A stretch of DNA of 64,000 nucleotides from Chrysomallon squamiferum (lineage: Eukaryota; Mollusca; Gastropoda; Neomphalida; Peltospiridae). The stretch is from the NCBI GenBank assembly GCA_012295275.1, contig CM022677.1, forward strand, positions 4,961,597 through 5,025,596, read 5' to 3'. Shown here in pieces: positions 11,603 through 21,239 of this stretch (within the stretch, counting starts at the first letter, position 1; each line of letters opens with the position of its first letter). Under the pieces are notes generated by a model that had not been told where the DNA came from, searched no databases, and saw nothing but the letters and a program-made list of their open reading frames with translations. The position numbers and the translations under genes were made by a program.

Positions 11603-12972
11603 CTGAAACAGGGAAATAAGCTTGTCATCGAATACTATCAATAAACATTACTCCTGCTGTAAATGGATAAAAAAAATAAAAAAAATAAAAATAAAAGAAT
11701 GAAAGATCCAGAACATAATAGAAATACTGTGCTATCAGATTTTGCTCTGAAAATTACATGTACTCAGATCCTATGTCTAAATTTCACTTTTAATCTCCAC
11801 ATTATCTTTAATGTGTCAATATGCACAGCAATCAAAATTTAGTTCTACAATTTGATTTTCTAAATTTTGGTTTCAAACGTGTCAAAAAGGGCCAAAGTTT
11901 TGTTTCTAAAATAAAATAATAAGAATAATAATAATAATAATAAGGAGAAGAAGAAGAAGAAGAAGAATATAAAAAACACCTTTACATTAAAGCAATATTA
12001 ACATAAAAATTAACACTAAAATAAAAAAAATTCCCCACAAAACAAACACAATAGCAACAACAGCATGATGTTGACGATGATGATGATAATAATAAGAAGA
12101 AAGACATACTGAAATGGATATTTGCTTGTATCAAAGTTAATAATATAAAAACTTGGAATTAAACTAAGACACTAATGAAAATATATCATATCAAGTTAAG
12201 ATAAGAAGCAGCAAACTGAATCAATTATGTTAAATCTTGGTTTCCCTTGACAACAAATATAAAATGTCAGACTGAAAATGAGCATTAATAAATCGAAAAA
12301 AGGGTTTTTATGTTGTTTTGATAAAACATGGTAACTGCACATAAAACAACACAAACTAACCCATCTCATCTTATACATATATATATAATATTATAAATTA
12401 TTTTAAAATTTAAGAAAATTAATATTTATTTAATTGTTTTTGCTATTGCTATTCTGATTTCAGAAAATAAAAATGATAACCAGAGCAATAAATCACAGAA
12501 CACCTGGAATGTTAACAACTAATAAATTATAATAAAATAAATAAATGTTTCTCTGTTTTTAAAACACTAGAGTAAAATATTCATCATGTTTTGTTATTAT
12601 TTTTAATTAATATATAAAATATAATTGTATAAAGCTTTAGCCAACTATAAGCTTGAACTGAGGAATTACATGGATACATTTTACTCATAACATGTTTTGG
12701 AAATCAGACATCAGATTTATCATCTTCAAATTTAACATTAAATACAGATTCAGCAATTTTCTTGTTTGTTTTTTCTTCTTCTCTTTTTTCTACAAATTAT
12801 TTTTTGTGATACTATAAAAAGTCTTACAATTTAGATATATTTTCTAAATTCTACTATTTTATATTAATATTTCTTTCATTACTTTTGACTCAGTCTTCAC
12901 AACACAAACTAATTTTTAAGACATGAAGTTATTATTATTTTTATATAAATGTAAGTAGTTTATTATACTTAC

Positions 12973-13120
12973 TCAGTGTACCCCTCCAATGTGACTAGGG
13001 TCCCCCACTTCTGGTCACAATTGGTAACACTTGGTTTCATTCCATCTCCAATACAAATATTTCTTATCTGTTTAGCTTTTGTTGTCCAGGTTTAGTAGTG
13101 AAATTTATATCAGCTACAAT
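12973..13120 (-). pseudogene. MARS1-like: MetRS exon with conserved L-x-W-G-T block
   Basis: 148 bases between TTTTTCAG and GTAAGTATA. Its first ~12 codons carry stops in the relevant frame; then it is open: KAKQIRNICIGDGMKP, 'SVTNCDQKWGTLVTLEGYTE'. This matches the MetRS segment DGLKPR-x-x-T-R-D-L-K-W-G-T-P-V-P-L-E-G that precedes VFYVWFDA. Confidence 0.75.
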
Positions 13121-13145
13121 CTGAAAAATTACCAAAATACATAAA

Positions 13146-13280
13146 TTATAATACTAGCCCTATACACACAAACATACAGTTATATATACCCACCCAAACA
13201 CCAACACACATCTACCTATACACACAAACATACAGTTATATATACCCACCCAAACACCAACACACATCTACCCATACACA
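13146..13280. repeat. ~56-bp duplication of CA/TA-rich unit
   Basis: Two nearly identical copies containing 'CATACAGTTATATATACCCA' and CCCAAACACCAACACACATCTACC. Confidence 0.85.
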
Positions 13281-13747
13281 CACATATACTTAAACAATTC
13301 ATTATCAAGATAGTTTTTATCTAAGCCAGTGATGAAATACCAATATATATAGCATGAGTCAGTGTTTATGTGTGTGTGTGTGTAAAATGTATGGACATGG
13401 GTGTTTTTATATATATGTGGTGTGCACCTGTGTATATATACATGTTAACGAATATGATTAAGCTGAATATTATTGATTCATAAGGTTACTAGCATTATTT
13501 AATTATTAAGATATTCTAACAATTTTACATTTTCTCATATAAAGACAACCACAAATAAATGTTAATTATTAAATTCACACCAAACAAATGTTGGAGTCCT
13601 TAGAATTTACATATTTAATTGAAAACGGAAAAATATTAGAAGGACATGAAACTTTATCAGCAATGAATCAATAAAAGCAAATCAAGTTTACCTTTGGTAA
13701 ACCTAAAAATAGTTGATGTGATGTTTTAATGACAGGTAATGACTTAC

Positions 13748-13845
13748 AAGATTTATATTTTGTGTTTTTCATTTCTACAGCATTGATGAGTCACATACAT
13801 CACACTGGTGACCTCTCATGTTGTGATAGCCACACTTTGACCATT
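13748..13845 (-). pseudogene. MARS1-like: MetRS zinc-knuckle exon with frameshift
   Basis: 98 bases between ATTTCAG and GTAAGTC. One frame gives 'CGYHNMRGHQCDVCDSSML' and a stop; one base over, it continues AVEMKNTKYKSC. Together these match the Cys-rich insert CPFCGY-x-x-A-RGDQCD-x-C-G-x-x-x-x-AVEL-K-x-P-x-C-K. The indel lies at ATGCTG/GCTGTA near 13790. Confidence 0.8.
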
Positions 13846-13864
13846 CTGAAATAATCACACTAAA

Positions 13865-14255
13865 ACAAGTAATAATAAAATTAACTGAAATAACAATAAC
13901 ATATATAATAAGTAATAATAAAATTAACTGAAACAGTAATAAAATATGTAATTAGTAATAATAAAATTAACTGTAATAAGAATAACATACGTAATAAGTA
14001 ATAATAAAATTATGTGTAATAAGAATAACATACATTAAAAGTAATAATAAAATTAACTGTAATAAGAATAACATACGTAATAAGTAATAATAAAATTATG
14101 TGTAATAAGAATAACATACATTAAAAGTAATAATAAAATTAACTGTAATAAGAATAACGTACATAACAAATAATAATAAATTTAACTGTAATAAAAATAG
14201 CATATATAATAAGTAATAATAAAATTAACTGAAATAATAATAACATATATAAATA
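13865..14255. repeat. 43-bp AT-rich satellite, about nine copies
   Basis: About nine copies of a ~43-bp unit built from AATAATAAAATTAACTGTAA and TAAGAATAACATACGTAATAAG. It sits exactly where the missing MetRS catalytic exons should lie. Confidence 0.88.
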
Positions 14256-14422
14256 ATTTTTGAAAAAACCATAAGACTAATTAATTGAATAACAAAATAA
14301 TAATATATTATTTATAATAAAACAAACAAAACTTAGAATACAAATAGTGTAGTTCAAAAGCTAAAATAAAACAGAAATTTGCAAAGGCAGATAACACTAA
14401 TACATAAAATAAAATGTGTTAC

Positions 14423-14540
14423 CTGGAGAAAACATAAGAACTGACTACACAACCAGTGATGTTGCCATGGTGATGAACACTGGTGATATATGGAAGAGCA
14501 CTGGTGACCAATATATTCCTTTTGCTATGTTGTGGATAAA
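14423..14540 (-). pseudogene. MARS1-like: MetRS catalytic-entry exon, altered HIGH motif
   Basis: 118 bases between ATTTTAG and GTAACA. It encodes 'RNILVTSALPYITSVHHHGN' then ITGCVVSSYVFSR. This matches the MetRS RN-(I/V)-L-(I/V)-TSALPYVNN-x-PHLGN-x-x-G-C-x-x-S-A-D-x-F-A-R block that opens the Rossmann fold. Changes at NN to TS, P to H, L to H in HLGN and AD to SY hit the ATP/Met site, so activity is not expected. Confidence 0.85.
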
Positions 14541-14684
14541 CTAAAATAAATAAATAAATAAATAAGAAAACAGGTAAGTAACTACAGAAAATAAATAAAT
14601 AAATAAAAGGTTGTCATGTACATATACATATTGAAATGTATGGCTTGACACATATGCAAACACACAGACACACACACACACACA

Positions 14685-14768
<84 letters not shown>

Positions 14769-14943
14769 AAAAAATATTGCAACATATTTAATAAATATGT
14801 AATTTGATTTTGTAAAGTTAATTTATTAATTACTTATTTATCAGTATTATTAAAGTATTTACAGTAAGGTGATACCATTTGTTTAGTAACATTTATGTGA
14901 CAACTGATTACATATTAAAAAGATTAATCTTAAATTGTCTCAC
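14541..14943. repeat. Intron-like interval with AAAT, CA and TC microsatellites
   Basis: Contains (AAAT)n near 14542-14560 and 14590-14607, (CA)n about 14665-14687 and pure (TC)n about 14687-14762. A (CA)n tract at 15121-15153 lies in the next interval. Confidence 0.85.
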
Positions 14944-15020
14944 CCTTGGTTTTACACCAATCTCAGATCTCTTCTCACAGTCTGTGACTGCTTCTGTCTG
15001 TTCTACACAGTAATAATGTT
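14944..15020 (-). pseudogene. MARS1-like: MetRS linker exon before the catalytic domain
   Basis: 77 bases between ATTTCAG and GTGAGACA, open, ending VTDCEKRSEIGVKPR. It directly precedes the catalytic-entry exon and fits the variable linker of MetRS. Its exit phase (0) does not match the entry phase of the next exon, a sign of decay or a missing piece. Confidence 0.45.
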
Positions 15021-15120
15021 CTGAAATCATAAAAGTTAATTATAAGTATAATTTTACCTGAGTTGATCCAACATTTTCCATGACTTATCTTGCATACCAA
15101 CATTCTTAAACAATCCTCTC

Positions 15121-15156
<36 letters not shown>

Positions 15157-15193
15157 GAATTATAAAAATCTAATAAACATAATATAGACAAAT

Positions 15194-15332
15194 TTACAAT
15201 AGTTGTATAGTCTGTTGTTTTCCATAATGTTTAGGTACAAAACTCTTCCCACTGTGAGTTGATTTCAGTTTCCTGGTCTCAAAACTAACAGATGTTAAAC
15301 CAGGATGAAATAACAGAGTTCTGTCATAGAAG
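15194..15332 (-). pseudogene. Open segment after an acceptor, possible MetRS linker exon
   Basis: After TATTTACAG the minus strand stays open for about 45 codons, beginning FYDRTLLFHPGLTSVSFETR and ending at TAA (15194). No good donor was seen and no motif was recognised. It lies between two MetRS-like exons. Confidence 0.3.
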
Positions 15333-15539
15333 CTGTAAATAAATTAGAATAAAAATGAATATTTAATAATATCTCTGTACTTTTTTAATGTTACTGGTTA
15401 TCATTATTTATATATGTAGAATGATTACAATTAAAGAAAACTGTTAATATCATGTGTACAAAGAGAAATTCCTCTGTGAGAGTTCTTTACTGGCAGATAA
15501 AGGATGTTTTACATGCAGCTTCAAAAGACAGGAATGTAC

Positions 15540-15640
15540 ATAGACTACAATAATGATTATTCTAATAATACAAATAATAAGGGTGATGATGATGATGATG
15601 ATGATAATAATAATAATAATAATAAGAGTAATGATAATGA
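15540..15640. repeat. (GAT)n/(AAT)n microsatellite
   Basis: GAT repeats at about 15583-15606 merge into AAT repeats at 15607-15626. Open frames here (poly-D, poly-N) are artefacts. Confidence 0.85.
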
Positions 15641-15904
15641 TAGAAAAAAGAAGAAGATTGACAAGAATAATAAGCTAAATAATAATTTAAAAAATCTTGT
15701 GATTCTTTTGTCTGCAGTAAGTTTTCAACACTGATGTGAACCCTACAACAATTTAGTTTATAATAATACATACTGTGAAAAAACAACAACAACAACAACA
15801 AACTGAATGAAAATTCCTCTCACTCTTTAACACTCATCTGAGTCCTGGTCCATAACAAGCATACATGAACATTATTGGTTCTTCACAACTTGTTAAAAAC
15901 TTAC

Positions 15905-16020
15905 CTTTAACGAGTTCAGCCCTTCATTAACTGTGACAAATTTAACTGCTTTGGCTACAGGTGTTTGTGTAAGAACAGAACATCCCCAAGTCATCACTGC
16001 AGGAAACAGTTTCATATCCT
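15905..16020 (-). pseudogene. MARS1-like: MetRS GST-domain end exon
   Basis: 116 bases between CTCTACAG and GTAAGTTT, open throughout: 'DMKLFPAVMTWGCSVLTQTP' then VAKAVKFVTVNEGLNSLK. The last part resembles the final helix of the N-terminal GST-like domain of cytosolic MetRS (P-x-x-x-A-x-x-x-V-x-x-x-x-G-L/V-x-x-L). The assignment rests partly on position. Confidence 0.5.
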
Positions 16021-16940
16021 CTGTAGAGAAAAATAAATGTAAAATCAATTAAATATTTAAATACATAGTGTGTCATAAGATATTTTAATCATTATACAAG
16101 CTTAATGGGACAAATTAATCAAAATAAAACACTTCAGATGATGTCAGTAACTGAATAAGAGAAAATATTAATATACACTTAAAAATAATAATTAAAAAAA
16201 ATAATAAGAAGAACTGTAGATGGTATCAGTAATTAATTAAAAGCAAAACAATTAATATCGATGATAATTAAAAGAAAGAAAAAAGAAAAGAAAAAATAAC
16301 TACATAAATAAATAAAAAAATTAAAACAGATCCATATGAGTCTGTTAATTAATGTTGATAATACAACATTCAATTCTTTTGAGTTTGTGTGTGTATATCT
16401 ATCTGTATATTACTTCAAAGGTGGAAGTACTGATTTCGTTTGAGACAATGATATAAAAGATTATTATGCTTACATGTTATCTCAAAACACATAACAATAC
16501 TACCAATAGGAGCGATTTTTAAAATAAAATTGAATATTAACAATATCTGAAAATATATGTAAATTAAGAGGTCATAATGAAGAATTTAAAATATTAGTGC
16601 ATGATTGTGGTTTCAGAAATCCAAATTAATAAATAATTTGAGAAAGAAAAATGGATGTGTGGATGCATGTATATTTACATAATGATGTCTTATATGTGTA
16701 TGTGAGTTAATTAACCCTGCAGGTTTGATTATCAACAACGTATGCGATAAACAAAACAGAGCAATGTCTGCACTGACATTTCACGCTGAAAGAAATATAA
16801 ATCAGATGAAATAAACAAATAACTTAATAGAGACATTTTTAAATATATGTATGTATACACATAAATAATGGCTGCATATACTGACATACATTACAAGTCT
16901 CCTGTATTTCATGACAACTGTATCATGTATGAAGCATGAT
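16021..16940. other. AT-rich interval without supported gene
   Basis: No exon can be supported. A minus-strand stretch near 16710-16790 is bounded by TTTCAG but its frames are not convincing. Confidence 0.5.
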
Positions 16941-16969
16941 GTATACAGTCCTAATGACCTCAGCACAAT

Positions 16970-17100
16970 ATCATAACTCCGCCCCCAAAAGGGAGGTAAC
17001 TCTATCAGCACTCTGTTTGACAAGCTTAAAACAATGGCGGCCGAATCACTTACACTACACAATTCGTCTGTGAATTTCTGGATTATTTAAGAGATACTAC
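16970..17100. promoter_or_regulatory. GC-box/CpG patch between head-to-head relics
   Basis: Contains CCGCCCCC at 16979-16986 and 'ACAATGGCGGCCGAATC' at 17031-17047, which resembles a YY1-type start-site element. It lies between the minus-strand MetRS relic and the plus-strand CAMSAP relic, and CpG is rare around it. A bidirectional promoter is inference. The ATG at 17034 opens only about 18 codons. Confidence 0.4.
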
Positions 17101-17478
17101 TATATCTTTGAAAAGCTGTCAGCTGGATTTCAGGTACTTCAGTGAAGATTACATTTGTAACATGTTTTGGAATAATGATCGCACCATTTTTACGTCAATT
17201 AAATCGGACCGGTCGTCGAAGAAAAGCGAAAAACCTCATGGGATTCACATGTATATCATCTATATGAGCCCGACAGTGATATCTTGTGTTGATTGTTCTT
17301 GACAGCCAGGGTAAGTAAAAACATAATTATTTATTTTATTTACATTGGGATGTTTTCAAAATCGCAACCAGACATTTCAAAGTACGTGGCTGCCGAGCTT
17401 TTACAACTAAAATTAAGTTTGATGATAAACGTTGGATGAAACTACAAGTCTGAATTATTCATTGATTACGTCTGGAAT

Positions 17479-17513
<35 letters not shown>

Positions 17514-17793
17514 CTAGAAAGGCAGAAATGATTTACTGTATTACCTATAAATACTCAATTTTTTAAATCACGTAATATAATGATGAAAATTTCTTTTCAG
17601 TTTCCCTTCCTTTTTTTATTTACTAATCTTCAATCTAGTAACTGTCAGTTTTAATTTATTTACATTTTGTTTTGTTTCTTCTTATTACTACTACTACTTT
17701 TTAGTATGAATTTGTTTTATTTATTATTATTATTATTATTATTTTCTTTTTTTTCTTTTTAAATCTTTATTATTTATTTTTCATGTTTTTCAG

Positions 17794-17884
17794 GCCATAT
17801 TTCATCATTGGCAGAGTTTTTCAGAAACTATATGGAGAAAATGTTCCAAATGAATTTAAAGAACCATTTTATGAAAAATCAGAT
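17794..17884 (+). pseudogene. CAMSAP-like: CAMSAP N-terminal exon
   Basis: 91 bases between TTTTTCAG and GTGAGT. Open: PYFIIGRVFQKLYGEN then 'VPNEFKEPFYEKSD'. It matches the family block W-x-x-x-K-A-Y/F-G-x-D-N-(V/I)-P-x-x-L-R-DPFY at the start of CAMSAPs. Confidence 0.75.
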
Positions 17885-18324
17885 GTGAGTGAAATATTTT
17901 ATTATTTTCTTTAATCTTTCAAGATTTATGTTCTAATTATTAAAGTTATTATATGCATTGTTGCTTTGTTTTAATTATCTCTAGTGTCTTAGTTTTTATA
18001 AACCTTAGAATTATTTCATCAAAAATAGAAACATTAAATTATCTGAACATTATCTATGAAGAGATTTGTGTTTGCTCTCATGACACTTTTTTCTATAGTA
18101 CAGTTCAGCTAGCCATTAATGGAATAAAATTAAAAATATATTGCATGACTCTTTAAAAACAAATTACCTTATTCCTTCATAGCATCTGTTTAATACAAAA
18201 GCAAAAATACAATGCTATATATATGTTCTATAAAACATTAATTCCTTCATCTTCTCATTAATAGATTTAAATGTATATAGTAAATTATTATTACTGTTAT
18301 TGTTGTGTTGTTATTGCTATTTTT

Positions 18325-18362
18325 GCTATTATTATTATTATTATTACAATTACTACTATTAT

Positions 18363-18402
<40 letters not shown>

Positions 18403-18445
18403 GTTGTTGTTGTTGTTGTTATATTTATTATTGTTGGTAATTTTT
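18325..18445. repeat. ATT/ACT/GTT trinucleotide tract
   Basis: Consecutive (ATT)n, (ACT)n and (GTT)n blocks in a relic intron, 18329-18430. A poly-A run of about 29 lies at 17483-17511. Confidence 0.9.
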
Positions 18446-18511
18446 ATCATCATCATGATTAAAATGTGTTAAAAAAGTATCATTATTTTATTATTATTGT
18501 GTAATTTTCAG

Positions 18512-18598
18512 GTGAAACCTCATCTAAGCAACAGTCTGGTGTCAAGTGATGTGTAGCCTGTGTTAGAATGTTTTCTGAAACCTCTCAGCAGTGACAGG
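18512..18598 (+). pseudogene. CAMSAP-like: CAMSAP exon with TAG
   Basis: 87 bases after TTTTCAG ending before GTATGT. VKPHLSNSLVSSDV, TAG, PVLECFLKPLSSDR aligns with IKP-x-(x)8-SS-E-L-Y in the family; TAG replaces the Tyr codon. Confidence 0.75.
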
Positions 18599-18932
18599 GT
18601 ATGTTTGAATATGTCTGTGTGTGTGTGAATCACTAGATTGTATACTGAAATTTAGAAAATTTCTACAACCTGTGTTTGAAATGTTTATCCTCTTTGTTCA
18701 GCTTGTTATTAAAACACGAGTTAGTCAGTGATAACTTGACCTAATGAGTTTAGTGTGTGGGTGATTTCATACACAAATAAAAATAACTGAAACATTGAAA
18801 ATCATAATAAGCAAAGAAAAATCCATTTGTCTGACAAATGTAGATTGATAAAAAAAATCATCATGTTTTTGTTAAAACTGCTAAACTTTATATTTACTAT
18901 TGAAGTTAAATATTTTACGTATCTCACTGCAG

Positions 18933-19032
18933 TATTGTTCAGGTGCTGTCTAGAAAGTGAATTTACATCATGGAGAAGGATGAATCAGCTGTTACAGAAA
19001 CCATTCTCATGTAGTCTGCACCATTCTGAGTT
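18933..19032 (+). pseudogene. CAMSAP-like: CAMSAP exon with three stops
   Basis: After CACTGCAG: IVQVLSRK, TGA, 'IYIMEKDESAVTETILM', TAG, SAPF, TGA, then a GTGAGT donor. It matches the family's S-V-I-Q-A-L-S-R-K-G-I-Y-V-M-E-x-D-x-x-x-VTE. The first TGA replaces Gly (GGA to TGA). Confidence 0.85.
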
Positions 19033-19245
19033 GTGAGTTTATTTTATTTTATTTTTCTGTTGTCAAGAGAAAAATAAGTTTTGTAATAGTTCTTAATTAA
19101 TTATAAAATAGTGTAATAATAATCAGTTATTTGCTGTTGTTTTGTTGCATTACTCGGTAACATACTTTATTAATCACAAAGTACGTCAGAAGTATTAATT
19201 ATTTATTTCTAACTGTTTGTTTATTATTGTTTTTTACTTTTTTAG

Positions 19246-19331
19246 GTATGCATGTACAGCTCTAATTCATGTGCTGATGTTGGCGTATGCCAGTGAATTT
19301 GTTTCAGTAGAACATGCTGTTCAAGCTGTCA
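19246..19331 (+). pseudogene. CAMSAP-like: CAMSAP exon, open
   Basis: Between TTTTTTAG and GTATGT: YACTALIHV then 'LMLAYASEFVSVEHAVQAVR'. It corresponds to AH-x-A-x-(V/I)-DALM-(M)-AY-x-x-E in family members, and shares its split Arg codon correctly with the next exon. Confidence 0.85.
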
Positions 19332-19696
19332 GGTATGTTGTTTTTATTTCTTTATTTTATATTATCTTGTTAAATACTAAAATCTGAATCATTTTTTTAA
19401 TTAAAATGAGTTTGTTTGGGTATGTTAAAGTTTATTTATTTTATTGTTGAGATGTATTTAACGCCATTCATCCTTCTACTTTGATCACTAAGAAGGAGAA
19501 GTATTATGATGATTGCAGTTAAATATGTAAATGTATGAATGTATGAGGAGAGAGGATGAAGGATAGCAAGACAGAGAACAGAGGCAGATGGAGAATGAAA
19601 TTTGGGTTTGCATATTTTGTATAATTTATCATATAATGCAATGACACCTCAGACTTTACATTCAGCATTTTGAACAAGAAATTTTTAAACTTTCAG

Positions 19697-19814
19697 ACAA
19701 ATTACAACTTTTAACACATCCAGTGAACTTCCATCAGACACTGAGGACACAGTTATTTTCTGGTTAAATAAAGTTTGTACTTCTGCCATTGCAAAAGAGA
19801 AAAAAATCTGAGCA
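19697..19814 (+). pseudogene. CAMSAP-like: CAMSAP exon ending WLNKV
   Basis: After ACTTTCAG: QITTFNTSSELPSDTEDTVI then FWLNKVCTSAIAKEKK, TGA-containing end and donor GTGAAT. It is the family's best match in this window (F-x-x-F-x-A-S-x-ELP-D-x-E-D-A-x-x-FW-(I/L)-NKV). An A-run (AGAAAAAAATC) at 19799-19807 is the probable site of a frameshift. Confidence 0.9.
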
Positions 19815-19815
19815 G

Positions 19816-21060
19816 GTGAATTTGAGTTTGTTTTCTTTTATATTTCTCATTATTCTAAAACTAATGAAGTTTAATTTAATTTAATATATGAAGTTGCAGT
19901 TTGTAAATAATATATCAGTAAGTACACATATACACACACACACAAACACATAGACATATACACACACCCACAGACACATGCACATACACACATGCCTATA
20001 CTTACATTGATATAAATGCAGTTATTTTGTTGTAAATGTTTATTTCTGTATTTTAAAACAAAGGAATGAGTATTTTAAAGTGTTTAACTTTCCTGTTACA
20101 TAGGAGACAATGTACTGTAGTTTCTATTGTCTGCAGCCTCTCAGTTTTCATGGTTAGTTTAATAAACACAACTTTTGTAAATAAAATAATGAATCAGTTG
20201 GTAACTTTAAAATTTAGCATACATTAAATTTATTAATGTTTATATATAGTTTAGAGAGATGTGTTGTTATTGTTTTTATTTTTATTTTATTTTTGCTTTC
20301 TCAGGAACATACCACAAAACAGACAAGTGTTGTTACCTAAACATCAGAATGGGACACACACAGACAGCAGAACAGACAGAGAGGTTTCTCAATAAACTGG
20401 TATTAAAAACACACTCATTAACTTTTCTGTTTAACAATCTACTTACATTCTTCTCAGTTTGGTATTGGTAAAATATTCTCAATACAGAGTAAGAAAAACA
20501 GACTAGTGCAAGGATAGTCTACAATAACAAGTAAATTAATTGTGGTATACTTCCATGTTTCCTTATTTTCATTTGCATTGTTTCATTTTTTGTTAGTTTA
20601 TATTTGTACTAAGAGTAATGAAAACCATTTCTTGTTTTGTTTTCCACTCCCTGAATGCAGTACACTTTATTGTGCTTTTATTTGAAAGTTTAAAAATTAA
20701 TTTTAACATCTCTTAGTTTTCAGTATAATTTGATGATTCGAAGAATATTTATGTTTTAGAAACTGAAAAAAAAATATAGATATATATCAGGATAAAACAT
20801 TAGTCATTAATATCTGTATCTGTCAGAAAGAGAAATATTTTCTCTATCTACATATGGAAACAATGCTTGTTTTTCAGAAACTGCTTAGTACACAAGAAGA
20901 GGTAATTCTGTGATGGTTTACATGCAGCATGGACAGAAACAACAGGTAAACGGCAGAGTGCTGTTGAAGTCTGTGTTCTTGTGAAAATAAGCTGATGTTT
21001 GTTTAAACACTTCATTTGTTATGTTGTCAAATGAAAGCACTTGGCAGATGACTGAGAGGA
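19816..21060. other. CAMSAP-relic interval with short unassigned exon-like pieces
   Basis: Short AG...GT-bounded pieces occur. About 20104-20155 one frame ends 'SFYCLQPLSFHG', faintly like the I-x-(F/Y)-YCP-x-x-(L/M) of the CAMSAP CH domain. About 20305-20399 has no recognised match. 20878-20901 encodes KLLSTQEE before GTAATT. None is firm. Confidence 0.25.
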
Positions 21061-21068
21061 CAGTGCAT

Positions 21069-21230
21069 GACAGTGGCAAACAGCAGCCAGGAAGTTGAAG
21101 AGCAGGTGACGTCTGAAACTGAAGCTGGACGAGAAGAGAAAGAAAACAGCAGAACAAGATGAGACAGAAACTTGGGAAGGCAGTGTTCATGAGAGTGATG
21201 TCTCGCCACACTGACGATACGAAGGACTGA
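21069..21230 (+). pseudogene. CAMSAP-like: CAMSAP coiled-coil fragment
   Basis: From 21150 the frame reads QNKM-R 'QKLGKAVFMRVMSRHTDD' and ends TGA at 21228. It resembles the conserved A-K-Q-R-Q-R-L-G-K-A-A-F-L-x-V-(V/L)-K stretch after the central coiled coil of CAMSAPs. Upstream in frame are stops with Lys/Arg-rich wording. Confidence 0.65.
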
Positions 21231-21239
21231 GCTAGTCCT

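Larger units (their letters stand above)
12973..16020 (-). pseudogene. MARS1-like: Cytosolic methionyl-tRNA synthetase relic
   Basis: Minus-strand exons recognisable as cytosolic MetRS, the enzyme that charges tRNA-Met. In order they are: an end-of-GST-domain exon (15905-16020), a linker (14944-15020), the catalytic entry with the class I signature (14423-14540), the zinc-knuckle insert (13748-13845), and the segment around 'KWGTLVTLEGYTE' (within 12973-13120). Introns sit between them, so this is a duplicated, not reverse-copied, gene. Lesions: the HLGN form of the HIGH motif reads HHGN; the zinc-knuckle exon has a stop/frameshift; the last exon has in-frame stops in its first third. The region expected to carry CGTDEYG is occupied by a 43-bp satellite, and a KFSKS-type exon was not found. 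First residues of the protein are not seen. Confident as a MetRS-derived locus; whether any part is still expressed is unknown. Confidence 0.8.
17794..21230 (+). pseudogene. CAMSAP-like: CAMSAP/Patronin relic
   Basis: Plus-strand exon remains of a calmodulin-regulated spectrin-associated protein (Patronin), which caps microtubule minus ends. Exons in family order: the N-terminal segment with DPFY-like 'VPNEFKEPFYEKSD' (17794-17884), 'VKPHLSNSLVSSDV' (18512-18598), 'IVQVLSRK' plus 'IYIMEKDESAVTETILM' (18933-19032), 'LMLAYASEFVSVEHAVQAVR' (19246-19331), 'ITTFNTSSELPSDTEDTVIF' with WLNKV (19697-19814), and a later coiled-coil piece 'QKLGKAVFMRVMSR' (about 21150-21230). Stops interrupt four of them (TAG at 18554, TGA at 18958, TAG at 19012, TGA at 19027), and the NNKV exon ends in a stop or frameshift. 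CH domain and CKK domain are not found. Introns are retained, so it is a decayed genomic duplicate. Confidence 0.85.

Noticed and set aside
14582-14785. Minus-strand 67-codon frame with long Glu-Arg repeat
   Set aside because: Translation of a pure TC/GA microsatellite.
17108-17302. 64-codon plus-strand frame near the CpG patch
   Set aside because: No match to the CAMSAP N-terminus; ends in a stop before the donor-like site; better read as UTR or chance.
20918-21211. 97-codon minus-strand frame rich in Cys/Phe/Leu
   Set aside because: Shadow of the plus-strand Glu/Lys-rich CAMSAP coiled-coil remnant.
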